Assembly (NCBI RefSeq): GCF_024648885.1
Contig: NZ_JANBBF010000011.1
Location: 186,001-250,000 of the forward strand
Direction of reading: 5' to 3'
Length of the DNA stretch: 64,000 nt
Origin: Prauserella salsuginis
GTDB lineage: Bacteria > Actinomycetota > Actinomycetes > Mycobacteriales > Pseudonocardiaceae
The position numbers were made by a program, and so were the translations under genes. Under the pieces are notes generated by a model, which did not search any database, was not told where the DNA came from, and saw nothing but the letters and a program-made list of their open reading frames with translations. This document shows, piece after piece, positions 1 through 8,322 of this stretch. Position 1 is the first letter of the stretch. Each line of letters begins with the position of its first letter.

Positions 1-2298
1 AGCAACCTGGTCAGGGCCTTCGGCCTCAAGTACGCGCCCAGAGCGGCGAGCGGCAAGGTCGTCACTCTCTACCCGGTCGACGATCACCAACTGACGACGT
101 GTCTCGAAGACCTGGACGCCGAACTCGCAGGGAACACCGGCCCGTACATCCTCAGCGACCTGCGGTTCTGCAGTGGGCCGCTCTACGTCCGCTACGGCGG
201 TTTCGCGAAACGCTTCTGCGTGACCGACGAGGGCGAGCGGGTACTGGCGATCGAGCGGCCGGACGGAACACTCGTACCCGACGAGCGGAAGCCGGTGTTC
301 ACGGTTCCGGACTGGGTGTCGGTGCCCGACGTGCTCCGGCCGAGTCTGGAACGGCGCAACGCGACCGGCGCCACCCTGGATTACCGCGTCGTCGAGGCGC
401 TGCACTTCTCCAACGGCGGCGGGGTGTATGTGGCCAGGCGTAACACCGACGACACGGAGATCGTGCTCAAGGAGGCGCGCCCGCACGCGGGCCTGAGCGA
501 CGCCGACACCGATGCCGTCGGCCGGATGGACCACGAGATCTGGGCGTTGCGGCGGCTCGCCGGTATCGACGGCATTCCCGCGGTCCACGAGGTGACCACC
601 GTGTGGGAGCACCAGTTCGTGGCGATGGACCGGGTGCCCGGCATGACGCTGCAGCAATGGCTCGCGCGGCACTATCCGTTGATCGGCGCGGCAGGCGGGG
701 AGGCCGAACGTGCCGCCTACGTGCAGCGGGCCGAGCGCATTCACGCCAACGTGAAACGCCTGATCGAACGGATCCACGAACGCGGCGTTGTGTTCGCCGA
801 TCTCCATCCCGCCAACATCATCGTCGACGAGAACGACGAGGTGGGGCTCGTCGACTTCGAGGCGGCGTTCGAGGCGGGCGCGGGCCGGACGCAGCACATG
901 GGGCACGCAGGCTTCACGTCGGCCACGGCCCTCGACGAGGACATCGACCGCAACGCGCTCGCGATCCTCCGGCTGTGGTTCTACCTGCCGCTGACGAGCG
1001 TGCTCGCGATCGCGCCCGACAAGCTGGACGCGCTGGTCGAGGTCGCCGCGGAGCTGTTCGACCTGCCGGCCGATTTCGCGACATCGATCACCGCCGCGGC
1101 GAAACGCGCCCCGGCGTCGCCGGCCTCGCCGGTGTCCGCGTTGCCGCGGGGCACGCCGGAGCCCGCCGACCGTCGTTGGCGCGACTCCGTCGCCGCCGCG
1201 ATCACGGTCAGCGCGGAACCGGACCGGACCGACCGGCTCTTTCCCGGCGACACCGAGCAGTTCGTCACGGGCGGTGCCGGCTTCGCCCACGGTGCGGCCG
1301 GCGTCCTGTGGTCGCTGCAGGTGACGGGCTACGACGTCGACGAGGAACATCGGCGCTGGCTGCTCGAACGTGCCGACGAACCCGTGGCGGCGCCGGGGTT
1401 CCTGGACGGGGCGCACGGGATCGCGTACGTGCTCGACGAGTTCGGTCACCGGGACGCGGCGGCCGCGCTGATCGACCGTTCGGCCGAGGCAGTCGACCAG
1501 ATGCGTGATGTGAGCTACATGAGCGGCCTGGCCGGGGTGGGGCTGCACTTGCTTCACCTGCACGGGAAGTATGGCTCGACCGGAAGCGGCCGCAGCGGCG
1601 ACCGGCTGTCCGACGCCCTCCGCATCGCGCTGCGGCTGGAGGAGGCGGTGGCCGACGGGCGGGCACACGGCGTCGACAGGCCACCGGGCCGGCTCGGCCG
1701 TGCGGCGGATTCGGGAACCCACGGCGGTCTGATCCGAGGCTGGTCCGGACCCGCGCTGTTCTTTCTGCGGCTGTTCGAGGCGACCGGTGACAAGGGCTGG
1801 CTGGACACGGCGATCGCGGCGGTGCATCGGGATCTGCGGCTGTGCGTCGCCGACGAGGCCGGCAGCTGGCAGGTCGACGGCGGATTCCGGCGCCTGCCGT
1901 ATCTGGACGTCGGTTCGGCGGGAATCGCCGTCGTAGTGGACGAGATTCTCCGGCACGTCGACGACGACGAACTCGAAGCTGCGGTGGCACCGCTCGTCTC
2001 GAGCTGTCACAGCGACTTCGTCATGGACGCAAATCTCTTTCACGGACGCGCCGGACTTATGGGCGTAAATGCTCGACTCGACCGCGGTCGTCCGGGTACA
2101 ATTGATTCCAGGCAGACGGAAAGCCACCTCGAACGTTTGAGTTGGCACGCGCTTGCCTATCGTGGACATGTTTCTTTTCCCGGTGACGGATGTTCCCGCT
2201 TGTCCATGGATTTCGCAACTGGTAATGCGGGCGTCTTGGTTGCCGCGGCTTCCGTGGTGGATGAGAGTGTTCCGCTTCTTCCCTTCCTGTCCGTATGA
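1..2298 (+). CDS. Class III lanthipeptide synthetase LanKC (5' truncated by window)
   Basis: Trifunctional RiPP enzyme: it phosphorylates Ser/Thr of the precursor, eliminates phosphate and cyclises Cys onto dehydroalanine. The frame is open from base 1; 765 residues are visible and the family is about 850-900, so roughly 100 N-terminal residues are missing. Visible order: end of the lyase region (GPYILSDLRF near bases 148-177), a kinase domain (Lys in EIVLKEA, catalytic loop FADLHPAN, DFE in place of DFG, about bases 450-900), then a LanC-like domain with Gly-rich repeats (GGAGFAHGAAG, GLAGVGLHL, LPYLDVGSAG, LFHGRAGL). The zinc ligands (Cys, Cys-His-Gly) of class I, II and IV cyclases are absent, which indicates class III. 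The last 300 bases are visibly less GC-rich than the rest. The two precursor genes begin 64 bases downstream. Confidence 0.93.
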   Translation, partial: SNLVRAFGLKYAPRAASGKVVTLYPVDDHQLTTCLEDLDAELAGNTGPYILSDLRFCSGPLYVRYGGFAKRFCVTDEGERVLAIERPDGTLVPDERKPVFTVPDWVSVPDVLRPSLERRNATGATLDYRVVEALHFSNGGGVYVARRNTDDTEIVLKEARPHAGLSDADTDAVGRMDHEIWALRRLAGIDGIPAVHEVTTVWEHQFVAMDRVPGMTLQQWLARHYPLIGAAGGEAERAAYVQRAERIHANVKRLIERIHERGVVFADLHPANIIVDENDEVGLVDFEAAFEAGAGRTQHMGHAGFTSATALDEDIDRNALAILRLWFYLPLTSVLAIAPDKLDALVEVAAELFDLPADFATSITAAAKRAPASPASPVSALPRGTPEPADRRWRDSVAAAITVSAEPDRTDRLFPGDTEQFVTGGAGFAHGAAGVLWSLQVTGYDVDEEHRRWLLERADEPVAAPGFLDGAHGIAYVLDEFGHRDAAAALIDRSAEAVDQMRDVSYMSGLAGVGLHLLHLHGKYGSTGSGRSGDRLSDALRIALRLEEAVADGRAHGVDRPPGRLGRAADSGTHGGLIRGWSGPALFFLRLFEATGDKGWLDTAIAAVHRDLRLCVADEAGSWQVDGGFRRLPYLDVGSAGIAVVVDEILRHVDDDELEAAVAPLVSSCHSDFVMDANLFHGRAGLMGVNARLDRGRPGTIDSRQTESHLERLSWHALAYRGHVSFPGDGCSRLSMDFATGNAGVLVAAASVVDESVPLLPFLSV

Positions 2299-2361
2299 GC
2301 ATCGGGCCACCAGTGGGTTCGATGATTCGCGCGGCTGGGAAATATCAGAAAGGTGATTAGC

Positions 2362-2445
2362 ATGGCTGTTCTGGACCTTCAGGCTCTGGAGACCTCGGCC
2401 GCGGAGGCGCAGCTTCCGGGTAGCACCGTCAGCAACAACTGCTGA
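2362..2445 (+). CDS. Class III lanthipeptide precursor, copy 1
   Basis: 27-residue peptide. The leader carries VLDLQALE, the LxLQ helix that class III synthetases recognise. The core ends GSTVSNNC, giving Ser21-x2-Ser24-x2-Cys27 with Cys as the last residue. Ser/Ser/Cys triads form labionin in class III products; when the Cys is C-terminal and decarboxylated they form avionin, as in lipolanthines. The ribosome site GAAAGGTG lies about 6 bases before ATG. It follows the synthetase by 64 bases and is duplicated 153 bases downstream. The ring type is inferred. Confidence 0.9.
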   Translation: MAVLDLQALETSAAEAQLPGSTVSNNC

Positions 2446-2514
2446 CGAATTTCTCCAGTAGATCCGCCCGCACTGGGCGGGAAACTTGTCGGAAATACTA
2501 GAAAGGTGATTAGC

Positions 2515-2598
2515 ATGGCTGTTCTGGACCTTCAGGCTCTGGAGACCTCGGCTGCCGAGGCGCAGCTTCCGGGTAGCACCGTCAGCAACAACTGCTGA
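2515..2598 (+). CDS. Class III lanthipeptide precursor, copy 2
   Basis: Encodes exactly the same 27-residue peptide as copy 1. The two genes differ at only two third-codon positions (codons 13 and 14, both Ala), and the identity extends from the shared ribosome site GAAAGGTGATTAGC to about 18 bases past the stop. This looks like a recent tandem duplication kept at protein level, probably a dosage effect. Two strong hairpins follow at 2771-2850, separating the precursors from the exporter. Confidence 0.9.
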   Translation: MAVLDLQALETSAAEAQLPGSTVSNNC

Positions 2599-2770
2599 CG
2601 AGCTTCTCCAGTGGTGCACTTCGACGCGAAGTGCTCTGTGGGAAGTAGGCATCGACACGGTGACCGGTGTTGCCGATCTGCGCTCGCACGGCCCGGAGAA
2701 TCCGCTGCCGCTTGCGCAGCCTCCGGCCGGACGCACAGCTCGGCCCGTATCGACCGTGACTGATGTCGCC

Positions 2771-2850
2771 GTTGCCGGGGAGGCCTCGACCTCCCCGGCA
2801 ACGGGTCCTTTCCGGTGTGGACATCCGACCGATGCGGGCGTCCACACCGG
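2771..2850 (+). terminator. Two tandem hairpins after the precursor genes
   Basis: Hairpin 1: 13-bp perfect stem, 2771-2783 with 2790-2802, 6-base loop, followed by GGGTCCTTTCC. Hairpin 2: 11-bp perfect stem, 2812-2822 with 2840-2850. They lie in the gap between precursor copy 2 and the exporter. A partial terminator or 3' stabiliser here would keep precursor mRNA above the level of the downstream genes; that role is inferred. Confidence 0.7.
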
Positions 2851-2891
2851 ACCCTTGTGCCCGCGCGGGTGGTGGAAGTCGGAGGAGTGGC

Positions 2892-4337
2892 TTGACTCAG
2901 GCGACCTCGTCGTCGGGCGGCTCGGCTCGTACGGGCCGACACCGACCGGCGGACGGGCGACGGCCGGTCTCCCACATCCTTGCGGACTTCTCCGTCACCG
3001 GCCACCGTATCGACGCCAGGGGAGCGCGCAGGGGTGTCGAGTACGGCGGCCGGCACCGCACACCACATCGGCGCGGCGGGTACATCGCGATGCAGATCGC
3101 CTTCGCGATCAACCTGGCGGGCAACGCCATCGGCGCCGCCGGGTTCCCGATCTTCGTGCTCGACAGCACCGGCGACCTCGCGCTCACCGGATGGATCGTC
3201 ACGGTGTCGATGGTCGGCTCGATCATCACGGGCGTCGTCGCCGGTCCGCTCATCGACCGCGCGGGGCTACGCGTCTCCTGGATCTTCTCCATCGTCGTCG
3301 GGACCACCCTGACCGCACTCACGTACGTGCTGTTCGTCTCAGGCGTGCTCGCTCCCTGGCTGCTGCTCGGTATCTCGTTCCTGCGCAACTCGGCCGACGA
3401 ACCCGGGCGGGTCGCCACGTTCGGGCTGCTCCCGACCCTGGCCAAACAGGCCGGTCACTCGCTCGAGAGCGCCAACGCCACGCTACGGTCGATGAACGCC
3501 CTCGCGACGATCTTCGGTCCCATGGTCGCCGGTGGCATCGTCGCGGCGTTCGGCAGCCCGTGGGTGCTCGTCGTCGACGCGGCAGCGGGCGGCCTCGCGG
3601 CGGTGATCGTCATCGTCTTCCTGGCGGTTCCGGGAAGCGCGGCGGCGGAGAAGGGACGAACCGCCGCCGATCTGCGCACTTATCGGCAGCAGTTCGTCGT
3701 GGCCGTGCGGTTCTTCCGCTACGACAAACTGCTGTTGTCGCTGATCATCACGACCACGATCCTGGCGACCCTCGACAGCGCCGTGGGAACCATCGGGCTG
3801 ACCGGCTACGCCTCGGACATCCTCGACGATGCGGCGTGGTACGGCGGTCTGGTCAGCGCCTTCGGCATCGGTTCGCTCATCGGGACGATCACCTACGGTG
3901 TCATCGGCGCACGGCTGCCGCGACGAGCCACGTATTTGGCGGCATATCTCGGTTTCGCGGCCATGCTGTTGCTGCTGACCGTCCAGGTTCACGTCGCGGC
4001 GGCGCTGGCCATCATGGTCGTCGGCGGTATTATGATCAGCCCGATCGACCTGTTGTACCTGCAAGTCCTGCAGGAACGCGTACCCGAGCGCATCTTCGGC
4101 TCGGTGACGAGCATCGTCACGACGATCGTGTCCGGTCCGGGCCCGGTCGGTGTCGCGATGCTCACCTGGCTTCTCGGAGCGGCGGGTACGCGAACCACGT
4201 TCGTGGTAATTGGATGTTGCTATCTGCTGATAGCCGTCGTGCTGTTCTTCGTCCGACCGTTGCACCGGCTGAAACGGCCACGGTTCGACGACGCACAGCC
4301 GACACAGCCGATCATGATCGGAACACTGACACGATAG
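2892..4337 (+). CDS. MFS transporter, probable lanthipeptide exporter
   Basis: Major facilitator permease with about 12 hydrophobic segments, beginning with a helix at MQIAFAINLAGNAIG (base 3090). It contains the inter-helix segment GPLIDRAGLR and ends in a charged tail. Its position directly after the precursors suggests export of the product or self-protection. Start: TTG 2892 sits 6 bases after a strong GGAGG (2881-2885) and gives 481 residues with a 66-residue basic cytoplasmic N-terminus. ATG 3090 would give a conventional MFS without that extension. Many class III clusters export through ABC transporters, so an MFS is noteworthy. The substrate is not proven by sequence. Confidence 0.82.
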   Translation: MTQATSSSGGSARTGRHRPADGRRPVSHILADFSVTGHRIDARGARRGVEYGGRHRTPHRRGGYIAMQIAFAINLAGNAIGAAGFPIFVLDSTGDLALTGWIVTVSMVGSIITGVVAGPLIDRAGLRVSWIFSIVVGTTLTALTYVLFVSGVLAPWLLLGISFLRNSADEPGRVATFGLLPTLAKQAGHSLESANATLRSMNALATIFGPMVAGGIVAAFGSPWVLVVDAAAGGLAAVIVIVFLAVPGSAAAEKGRTAADLRTYRQQFVVAVRFFRYDKLLLSLIITTTILATLDSAVGTIGLTGYASDILDDAAWYGGLVSAFGIGSLIGTITYGVIGARLPRRATYLAAYLGFAAMLLLLTVQVHVAAALAIMVVGGIMISPIDLLYLQVLQERVPERIFGSVTSIVTTIVSGPGPVGVAMLTWLLGAAGTRTTFVVIGCCYLLIAVVLFFVRPLHRLKRPRFDDAQPTQPIMIGTLTR

Positions 4338-4380
4338 ATTGCCGCGTACAGGGCGGTCATCGAACGTTAATGGAGGATGT

Positions 4381-4605
4381 ATGAGTGCCAACGTGAAGTC
4401 GTTGTTCATCGGTGCGGGAATGCTGATCGTGGGCCTGGTGCTCAGGTTCACCACCGAAGGCGTCGAGACGCCGGTGGTCACATTGACGAAGGTCGGCCTC
4501 GTGCTGGCCATTCTCGGCGCCGCCGAGCTGGTCATCACCGGTGCGTGGATGCTGTTCGGCTCCAAGGACAAAGACAAGGAGAAGGATCAGGTCGAGGGCC
4601 ACTGA
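4381..4605 (+). CDS. Small two-helix membrane protein (DUF5708-like)
   Basis: 74 residues with two predicted membrane helices (about residues 6-21 and 36-58), a short polar loop between them and a highly charged C-terminal tail (KDKDKEKDQ). ATG 4381 follows GGAGG by 4-5 bases. It resembles the actinobacterial DUF5708 family in layout (GVExPVVxLTKVGxVL), but this is recognition by eye. It lies 43 bases after the exporter and on the same strand, so it is probably cotranscribed. Function unknown; it could be an accessory or immunity membrane protein. Confidence 0.75.
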   Translation: MSANVKSLFIGAGMLIVGLVLRFTTEGVETPVVTLTKVGLVLAILGAAELVITGAWMLFGSKDKDKEKDQVEGH

Positions 4606-4662
4606 CGCGGCCGGCCGCGGCCGTGCGAATCGGACACATCGAGCATCGGTAGGGCCGTAAGT

Positions 4663-5568
4663 ATGGGACTCGACCCCGAACTGCCGGGCAGGAACGCCAC
4701 CTGGGCGTTCCTGCCGGACCGCATCGAGATCGTCTATTCCAGCAGCAGCGGGATTCCGCGGTTGTTGCGGCGTATCGGACAGCGGTCGGTGCCGCTCGCG
4801 GCGATCGCGCGGGCCGCAGTCATGCACGGCGACGGTGCTCCGGTGTTGTCCCTGCGCATGCATCCGGGAGCGGACCCGCACACCGAGGTCGCCGCGGGAC
4901 AGCTCGCCGAGGACTCGGAGCTGTACCGCCTCGAACTCGACCGTGGCCAGTCCGACCTGGCGGAGTACTACGCCGAGCACATCCGGCTGCTGACCGAGCA
5001 GCACGCCACCACGTGGTCCGAATCGGACGGATTCCTGCTCGGTGCGGAGCCGCCGCCGCTGCATCTGCGGTGCTTCGACGCCGATGCCCATCTCGACGCC
5101 GACAACCTGCACCTGCGGTGGAACGCCGATGCGACCCCGGAGAAGCGCGCCGGTGGCGACCGCACGTATCCGCTGGCGGATCTGCGGGATGTCGAGTGGG
5201 TGCGGCCGGGTGCGTTCAGCGGACAGCTGTCGGTACGGGTGAAGGGTGAATCCGGGGACCGGCCGCCCGCTGAGGAGGATCCCACGACCGTTCTTTTCGG
5301 TTTGGGTTGTGGCACCGTCGCCGACTCTCTACCATTCGGTGCATCACTTCTTGCCGGCATGCGGCGCCATGCGGCGCCCGCGTCGTCCGGAGCGTTGAGC
5401 GGCGGTCGGAGGACCGCCCTCGATGCCGGACCGCAGGAATCCCGCCTGGCGACATCGGTCGACGAGATCGCGAACGCCATTCGTGAGCTGGGATCGCTCA
5501 AGGAAGCCGGTCTGCTCGACGACGCCGAGTTCCAGCGCAAGAAGCAGGAGTTACTGGACCGGTTGTGA
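4663..5568 (+). CDS. DUF4429-type protein with C-terminal SHOCT motif
   Basis: 301 residues without membrane segments. Two similar beta-rich modules are visible, one beginning ATWAFLPDRIEIVY and one around LHLRCFDADAHLDADNLHLRWN, as in actinobacterial DUF4429 proteins. The last 35 residues (IRELGSLKEAGLLDDAEFQRKKQELLDRL region) form a SHOCT motif, a short C-terminal domain found in many bacterial proteins of unknown role. The gene lies in the same-strand run between the small membrane protein and the acyltransferase, with little spacing. Its function is unknown; membership of the RiPP operon is inferred from spacing only. Confidence 0.8.
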   Translation: MGLDPELPGRNATWAFLPDRIEIVYSSSSGIPRLLRRIGQRSVPLAAIARAAVMHGDGAPVLSLRMHPGADPHTEVAAGQLAEDSELYRLELDRGQSDLAEYYAEHIRLLTEQHATTWSESDGFLLGAEPPPLHLRCFDADAHLDADNLHLRWNADATPEKRAGGDRTYPLADLRDVEWVRPGAFSGQLSVRVKGESGDRPPAEEDPTTVLFGLGCGTVADSLPFGASLLAGMRRHAAPASSGALSGGRRTALDAGPQESRLATSVDEIANAIRELGSLKEAGLLDDAEFQRKKQELLDRL

Positions 5569-5612
5569 CCGGAGCGCGCCTCCGGAAACGACTATTACTG
5601 GAGGCTGTGTCG

Positions 5613-6560
5613 GTGTCCGACGCGATGTACTTTCCGGGACTCGTCCCGACGAAATTCTCGGCCGTCGAGACGTTTTTGCGTGAGAACGAGTTCGCGCAGA
5701 AACGCATCCGGGTAGCCGACGAGGTGGTCGGCTACCCGGTTCTCGAGGCCTACGAGAAGGCCGACGTCTACGACTGGGAAGTGTTCGAGGTCGGCTTCAT
5801 GGCGCTGACCCTCGCGCTGGCGGACTGGACGACCGCCAATCTCGGACTCCGGCCGGTGGTGTCGGGCGGGCAGAGTTTCGGTGCGCTCGCCGCGGCCGTC
5901 CACACCGGCTCGTTGTCCTATGAGGACGTCCTCACGCTGGTCCAGCGGAGCACCAAGGTCGAGGTCGACTACTTCGAGTCGCAACCGGAACCGCTCGGGT
6001 GCTTCTTCTTCTACCGCATGGATTCGGCTGCGGTGGACGATCTCGTCGCCGAGTTCCGGGCAGCGGGCCGCGACGTGGAGGTGTCGATCTATCTGGACAA
6101 CACGGTGCACGCCGTGTCCGGTCCGATCGCCGACCTGGAAGTGCTGCGCGAGCGCGTGCGCGAGGAAGGCGGGTTCCCGTTCTACCTCATGAACCGCTCG
6201 GAACACTGCTCGTCCGTCGGACCGCTGCGAGCCCGGCTGGAGGAGGAGGTCTACCGCCACTACGCCTGGCAGGCGCCGACCGTGCCGATGCTCTCCGACG
6301 TCACCGGTGAGCTGCTCACCGACGGACACGCCGTCATGACCGATCTCCTCGACGGCTGGGTGACACCGGTCCGCTGGTCGACGGTGGTCGACGGGATGCG
6401 CTCCAGCGGTGCCCGCCGCGTCGTCATCGTCGGCCCCCGGAACATGTTCGCGCGGATCACCAACAACGTGATGCCGACCGCGGTGGTGACCCCCAAGGTC
6501 GCCGACGACTTCGCGACCGACGGTTTCACGATGCCGGCACCGCTGGAGGTGACGGCATGA
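5613..6560 (+). CDS. Stand-alone acyltransferase, malonyl-CoA:ACP transacylase (FabD) family
   Basis: Loads an acyl unit from CoA onto an acyl carrier protein. In the 315-residue product the nucleophile elbow is GGQSFG (Ser88; the usual motif is GHSxG), a basic residue follows at VQRS (Arg113), and the catalytic His is in SEHC (His199). The substrate-pocket region differs enough from housekeeping FabD that the extender unit cannot be read off. Start: GTG 5613 lies 8 bases after GGAGG (5600-5604); GTG 5565, overlapping the previous stop, and ATG 5625 are in-frame alternatives. Its stop overlaps the next start (ATGA), so it is translationally coupled to the ThDP enzyme. No acyl carrier protein gene is visible in the window. 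Confidence 0.85.
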   Translation: MSDAMYFPGLVPTKFSAVETFLRENEFAQKRIRVADEVVGYPVLEAYEKADVYDWEVFEVGFMALTLALADWTTANLGLRPVVSGGQSFGALAAAVHTGSLSYEDVLTLVQRSTKVEVDYFESQPEPLGCFFFYRMDSAAVDDLVAEFRAAGRDVEVSIYLDNTVHAVSGPIADLEVLRERVREEGGFPFYLMNRSEHCSSVGPLRARLEEEVYRHYAWQAPTVPMLSDVTGELLTDGHAVMTDLLDGWVTPVRWSTVVDGMRSSGARRVVIVGPRNMFARITNNVMPTAVVTPKVADDFATDGFTMPAPLEVTA

Positions 6561-8293
6561 CCGGCCGGACGGGTTCGCGATCCGCGACGTACGACGGTGC
6601 CTGGCACGCGGTCGTCGACTTCCTCCGCACCGCGGGAGTCGACGTGATGACCGGCCTGCCGTCCGACGATCTCGCACTCCTCGACGCGTTGGACTCGGAT
6701 TCGCCGCGGCTGGTCGTGTGCCGGGACCAGCGCAACGCGGCGTTCATGGCGACCGGGTACGCGCTGCAGGCAGGGTCGCCGGGAGTGTGTGTGGTCGGCA
6801 AGGGGCCGGCCGCGACCAACGTGATGACCGGGGTGCTCGAGGCCAAGTTCAGTGGAGCGCCGCTGCTCGTGATCGGCACCGGCACCGCGACCGACCGGCG
6901 GAGCGGCACGGCGTTCCAGGAGCTGGACCAGATGTCGGTGCTCGATCCCGTGGTCGCCTGGTCGGAACGGGTCGACAGCGCGGCCCGCTTGGTGCCGGCC
7001 CTCGAGCAGGCGTGGCGCCGCGCGCAAGGCCCGCCGAGTGGCCCGGTGTACCTGGAACTGCCCGAACAGCTGCTGACCGAGCAGATCACCCGCGGCCGGC
7101 CGTGGCAGACCGACATCGAACCGGCCGGCGGGGTGCGATTCGACGACCGCAGCCCGGTGGTGGAGGCCGTGCGTCGCGCGCGGCGGCCGATCCTGCTGGT
7201 CGGTGGCGGAACGCGGCACCGCAATGCCGACGGTGTCGTGGAGCGGTTCGCCGCCGGTCTGGGCGCAGCGGTGTTCAGCACCGCGTCCGGGCGCGGATGC
7301 TTCGACGAGGACGACGAGCGTTTCCTCGGTCTGTCCGGCCTGTACCTGCGGCCGGCGGCGGCACAGTTGTGGCGGGACTCCGACCTCGTGGTGACGCTGG
7401 GCAGCAGGTTGGAGGAGACGGCGACCTTCGGCTGGCCGGACGTCGCGGACATGCCCCCGGTCGTCCAGGTCAATGTCGACGTCGCCGGCTTCTCGGCCGA
7501 ATGGGACGGACATCGGGTGCTGGGCGACGTCGGCGACGTCCTGCGGGAGTGGATCCCCGTACTCGAGGGTGCCGAACGGGACGAGGCGTGGCAGGAGCGG
7601 ATCGCCGAGGCCCGTCGCCGACTGCGCTCGGACGCGGTGGTTCCTGCCGACGGGGAGCCCGCGCCGGGAACGGTGCGGGTCGCTCGGCTGCTGTCGGCTG
7701 TGGACAGTGTCGTCCCGCGTGATCGCATTCTCGTGCAGGAGAACGGACTGCAGGACATGTGGTCCTACATCTATCCGTACTACGCGTGCGCGGCCGAGGG
7801 CGGCTCGATCGTGCCGTCCGAGCAGACGAGCCTCGGCTTCGGCGCCGCGGGCTCGGGCGGCGTGTTCCTGGCAGCGCAGGGAAAGCCTGTCGTCGCGTTC
7901 GTCGGTGACGGCGCTTTCGCGATGGTGCGAGGCGACCTGGCGACCTTCGCGAAGGAACGTCTGGGCGTGCTGTTCGTGGTAATCTGCAACGGCGGATACG
8001 GCTGGTTGCAGTCGCAATTGGGCGGGCACAGGCGCGCCGGTGAGCGGTTCTCGTTCATCGCACCCGGCGCTGCCGACGCACCCGGTGACGTCGCGCGGAA
8101 CTTCGCAGAGGAACGCGACGTCCACCAGGTCGCCGTCACCGACGAGGCCGCGCTCGACGCGGCGTTGACGAAGGCATACGAACGAACCGCAGCCGGTACG
8201 GTTTCCGTTGTCCATGTCGCGGTGGATCTGAGCGACGCTCCTCCGGGCATCTCCGACATCGAAGGTGACTTCACAGCACCGGATCCCGCCTGA
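6557..8293 (+). CDS. ThDP-dependent enzyme, acetolactate-synthase fold, atypical active site
   Basis: 578 residues with the three-domain layout of acetolactate synthase and pyruvate oxidase: Pyr domain (about 15-175), central domain (about 195-335) and PP domain (about 375-560). The diphosphate/metal motif is GDG at 450-452 with Asn478 about 25 residues on. The position that normally holds the catalytic Glu (RHE in the homologue at 28833-30620) reads R56-D57-Q58, so Glu is replaced by Gln. Glyoxylate carboligase is a known family member without this Glu. The gene is coupled by ATGA to the acyltransferase and lies 29 bases before the ketosynthase. Likely decarboxylation or carboligation in making the acyl chain; the substrate is unknown. 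Confidence 0.85.
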   Translation: MTGRTGSRSATYDGAWHAVVDFLRTAGVDVMTGLPSDDLALLDALDSDSPRLVVCRDQRNAAFMATGYALQAGSPGVCVVGKGPAATNVMTGVLEAKFSGAPLLVIGTGTATDRRSGTAFQELDQMSVLDPVVAWSERVDSAARLVPALEQAWRRAQGPPSGPVYLELPEQLLTEQITRGRPWQTDIEPAGGVRFDDRSPVVEAVRRARRPILLVGGGTRHRNADGVVERFAAGLGAAVFSTASGRGCFDEDDERFLGLSGLYLRPAAAQLWRDSDLVVTLGSRLEETATFGWPDVADMPPVVQVNVDVAGFSAEWDGHRVLGDVGDVLREWIPVLEGAERDEAWQERIAEARRRLRSDAVVPADGEPAPGTVRVARLLSAVDSVVPRDRILVQENGLQDMWSYIYPYYACAAEGGSIVPSEQTSLGFGAAGSGGVFLAAQGKPVVAFVGDGAFAMVRGDLATFAKERLGVLFVVICNGGYGWLQSQLGGHRRAGERFSFIAPGAADAPGDVARNFAEERDVHQVAVTDEAALDAALTKAYERTAAGTVSVVHVAVDLSDAPPGISDIEGDFTAPDPA

Positions 8294-8322
8294 ACCGGCA
8301 CCGAGGAACGAAGGGCACCGCG

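Noticed and set aside
1-2298. Class IV (LanL) or class II (LanM) synthetase
   Set aside because: The cyclase part lacks the Cys/Cys-His zinc ligands that LanL and LanM keep, and the precursor leader and Ser/Ser/Cys motif fit class III.
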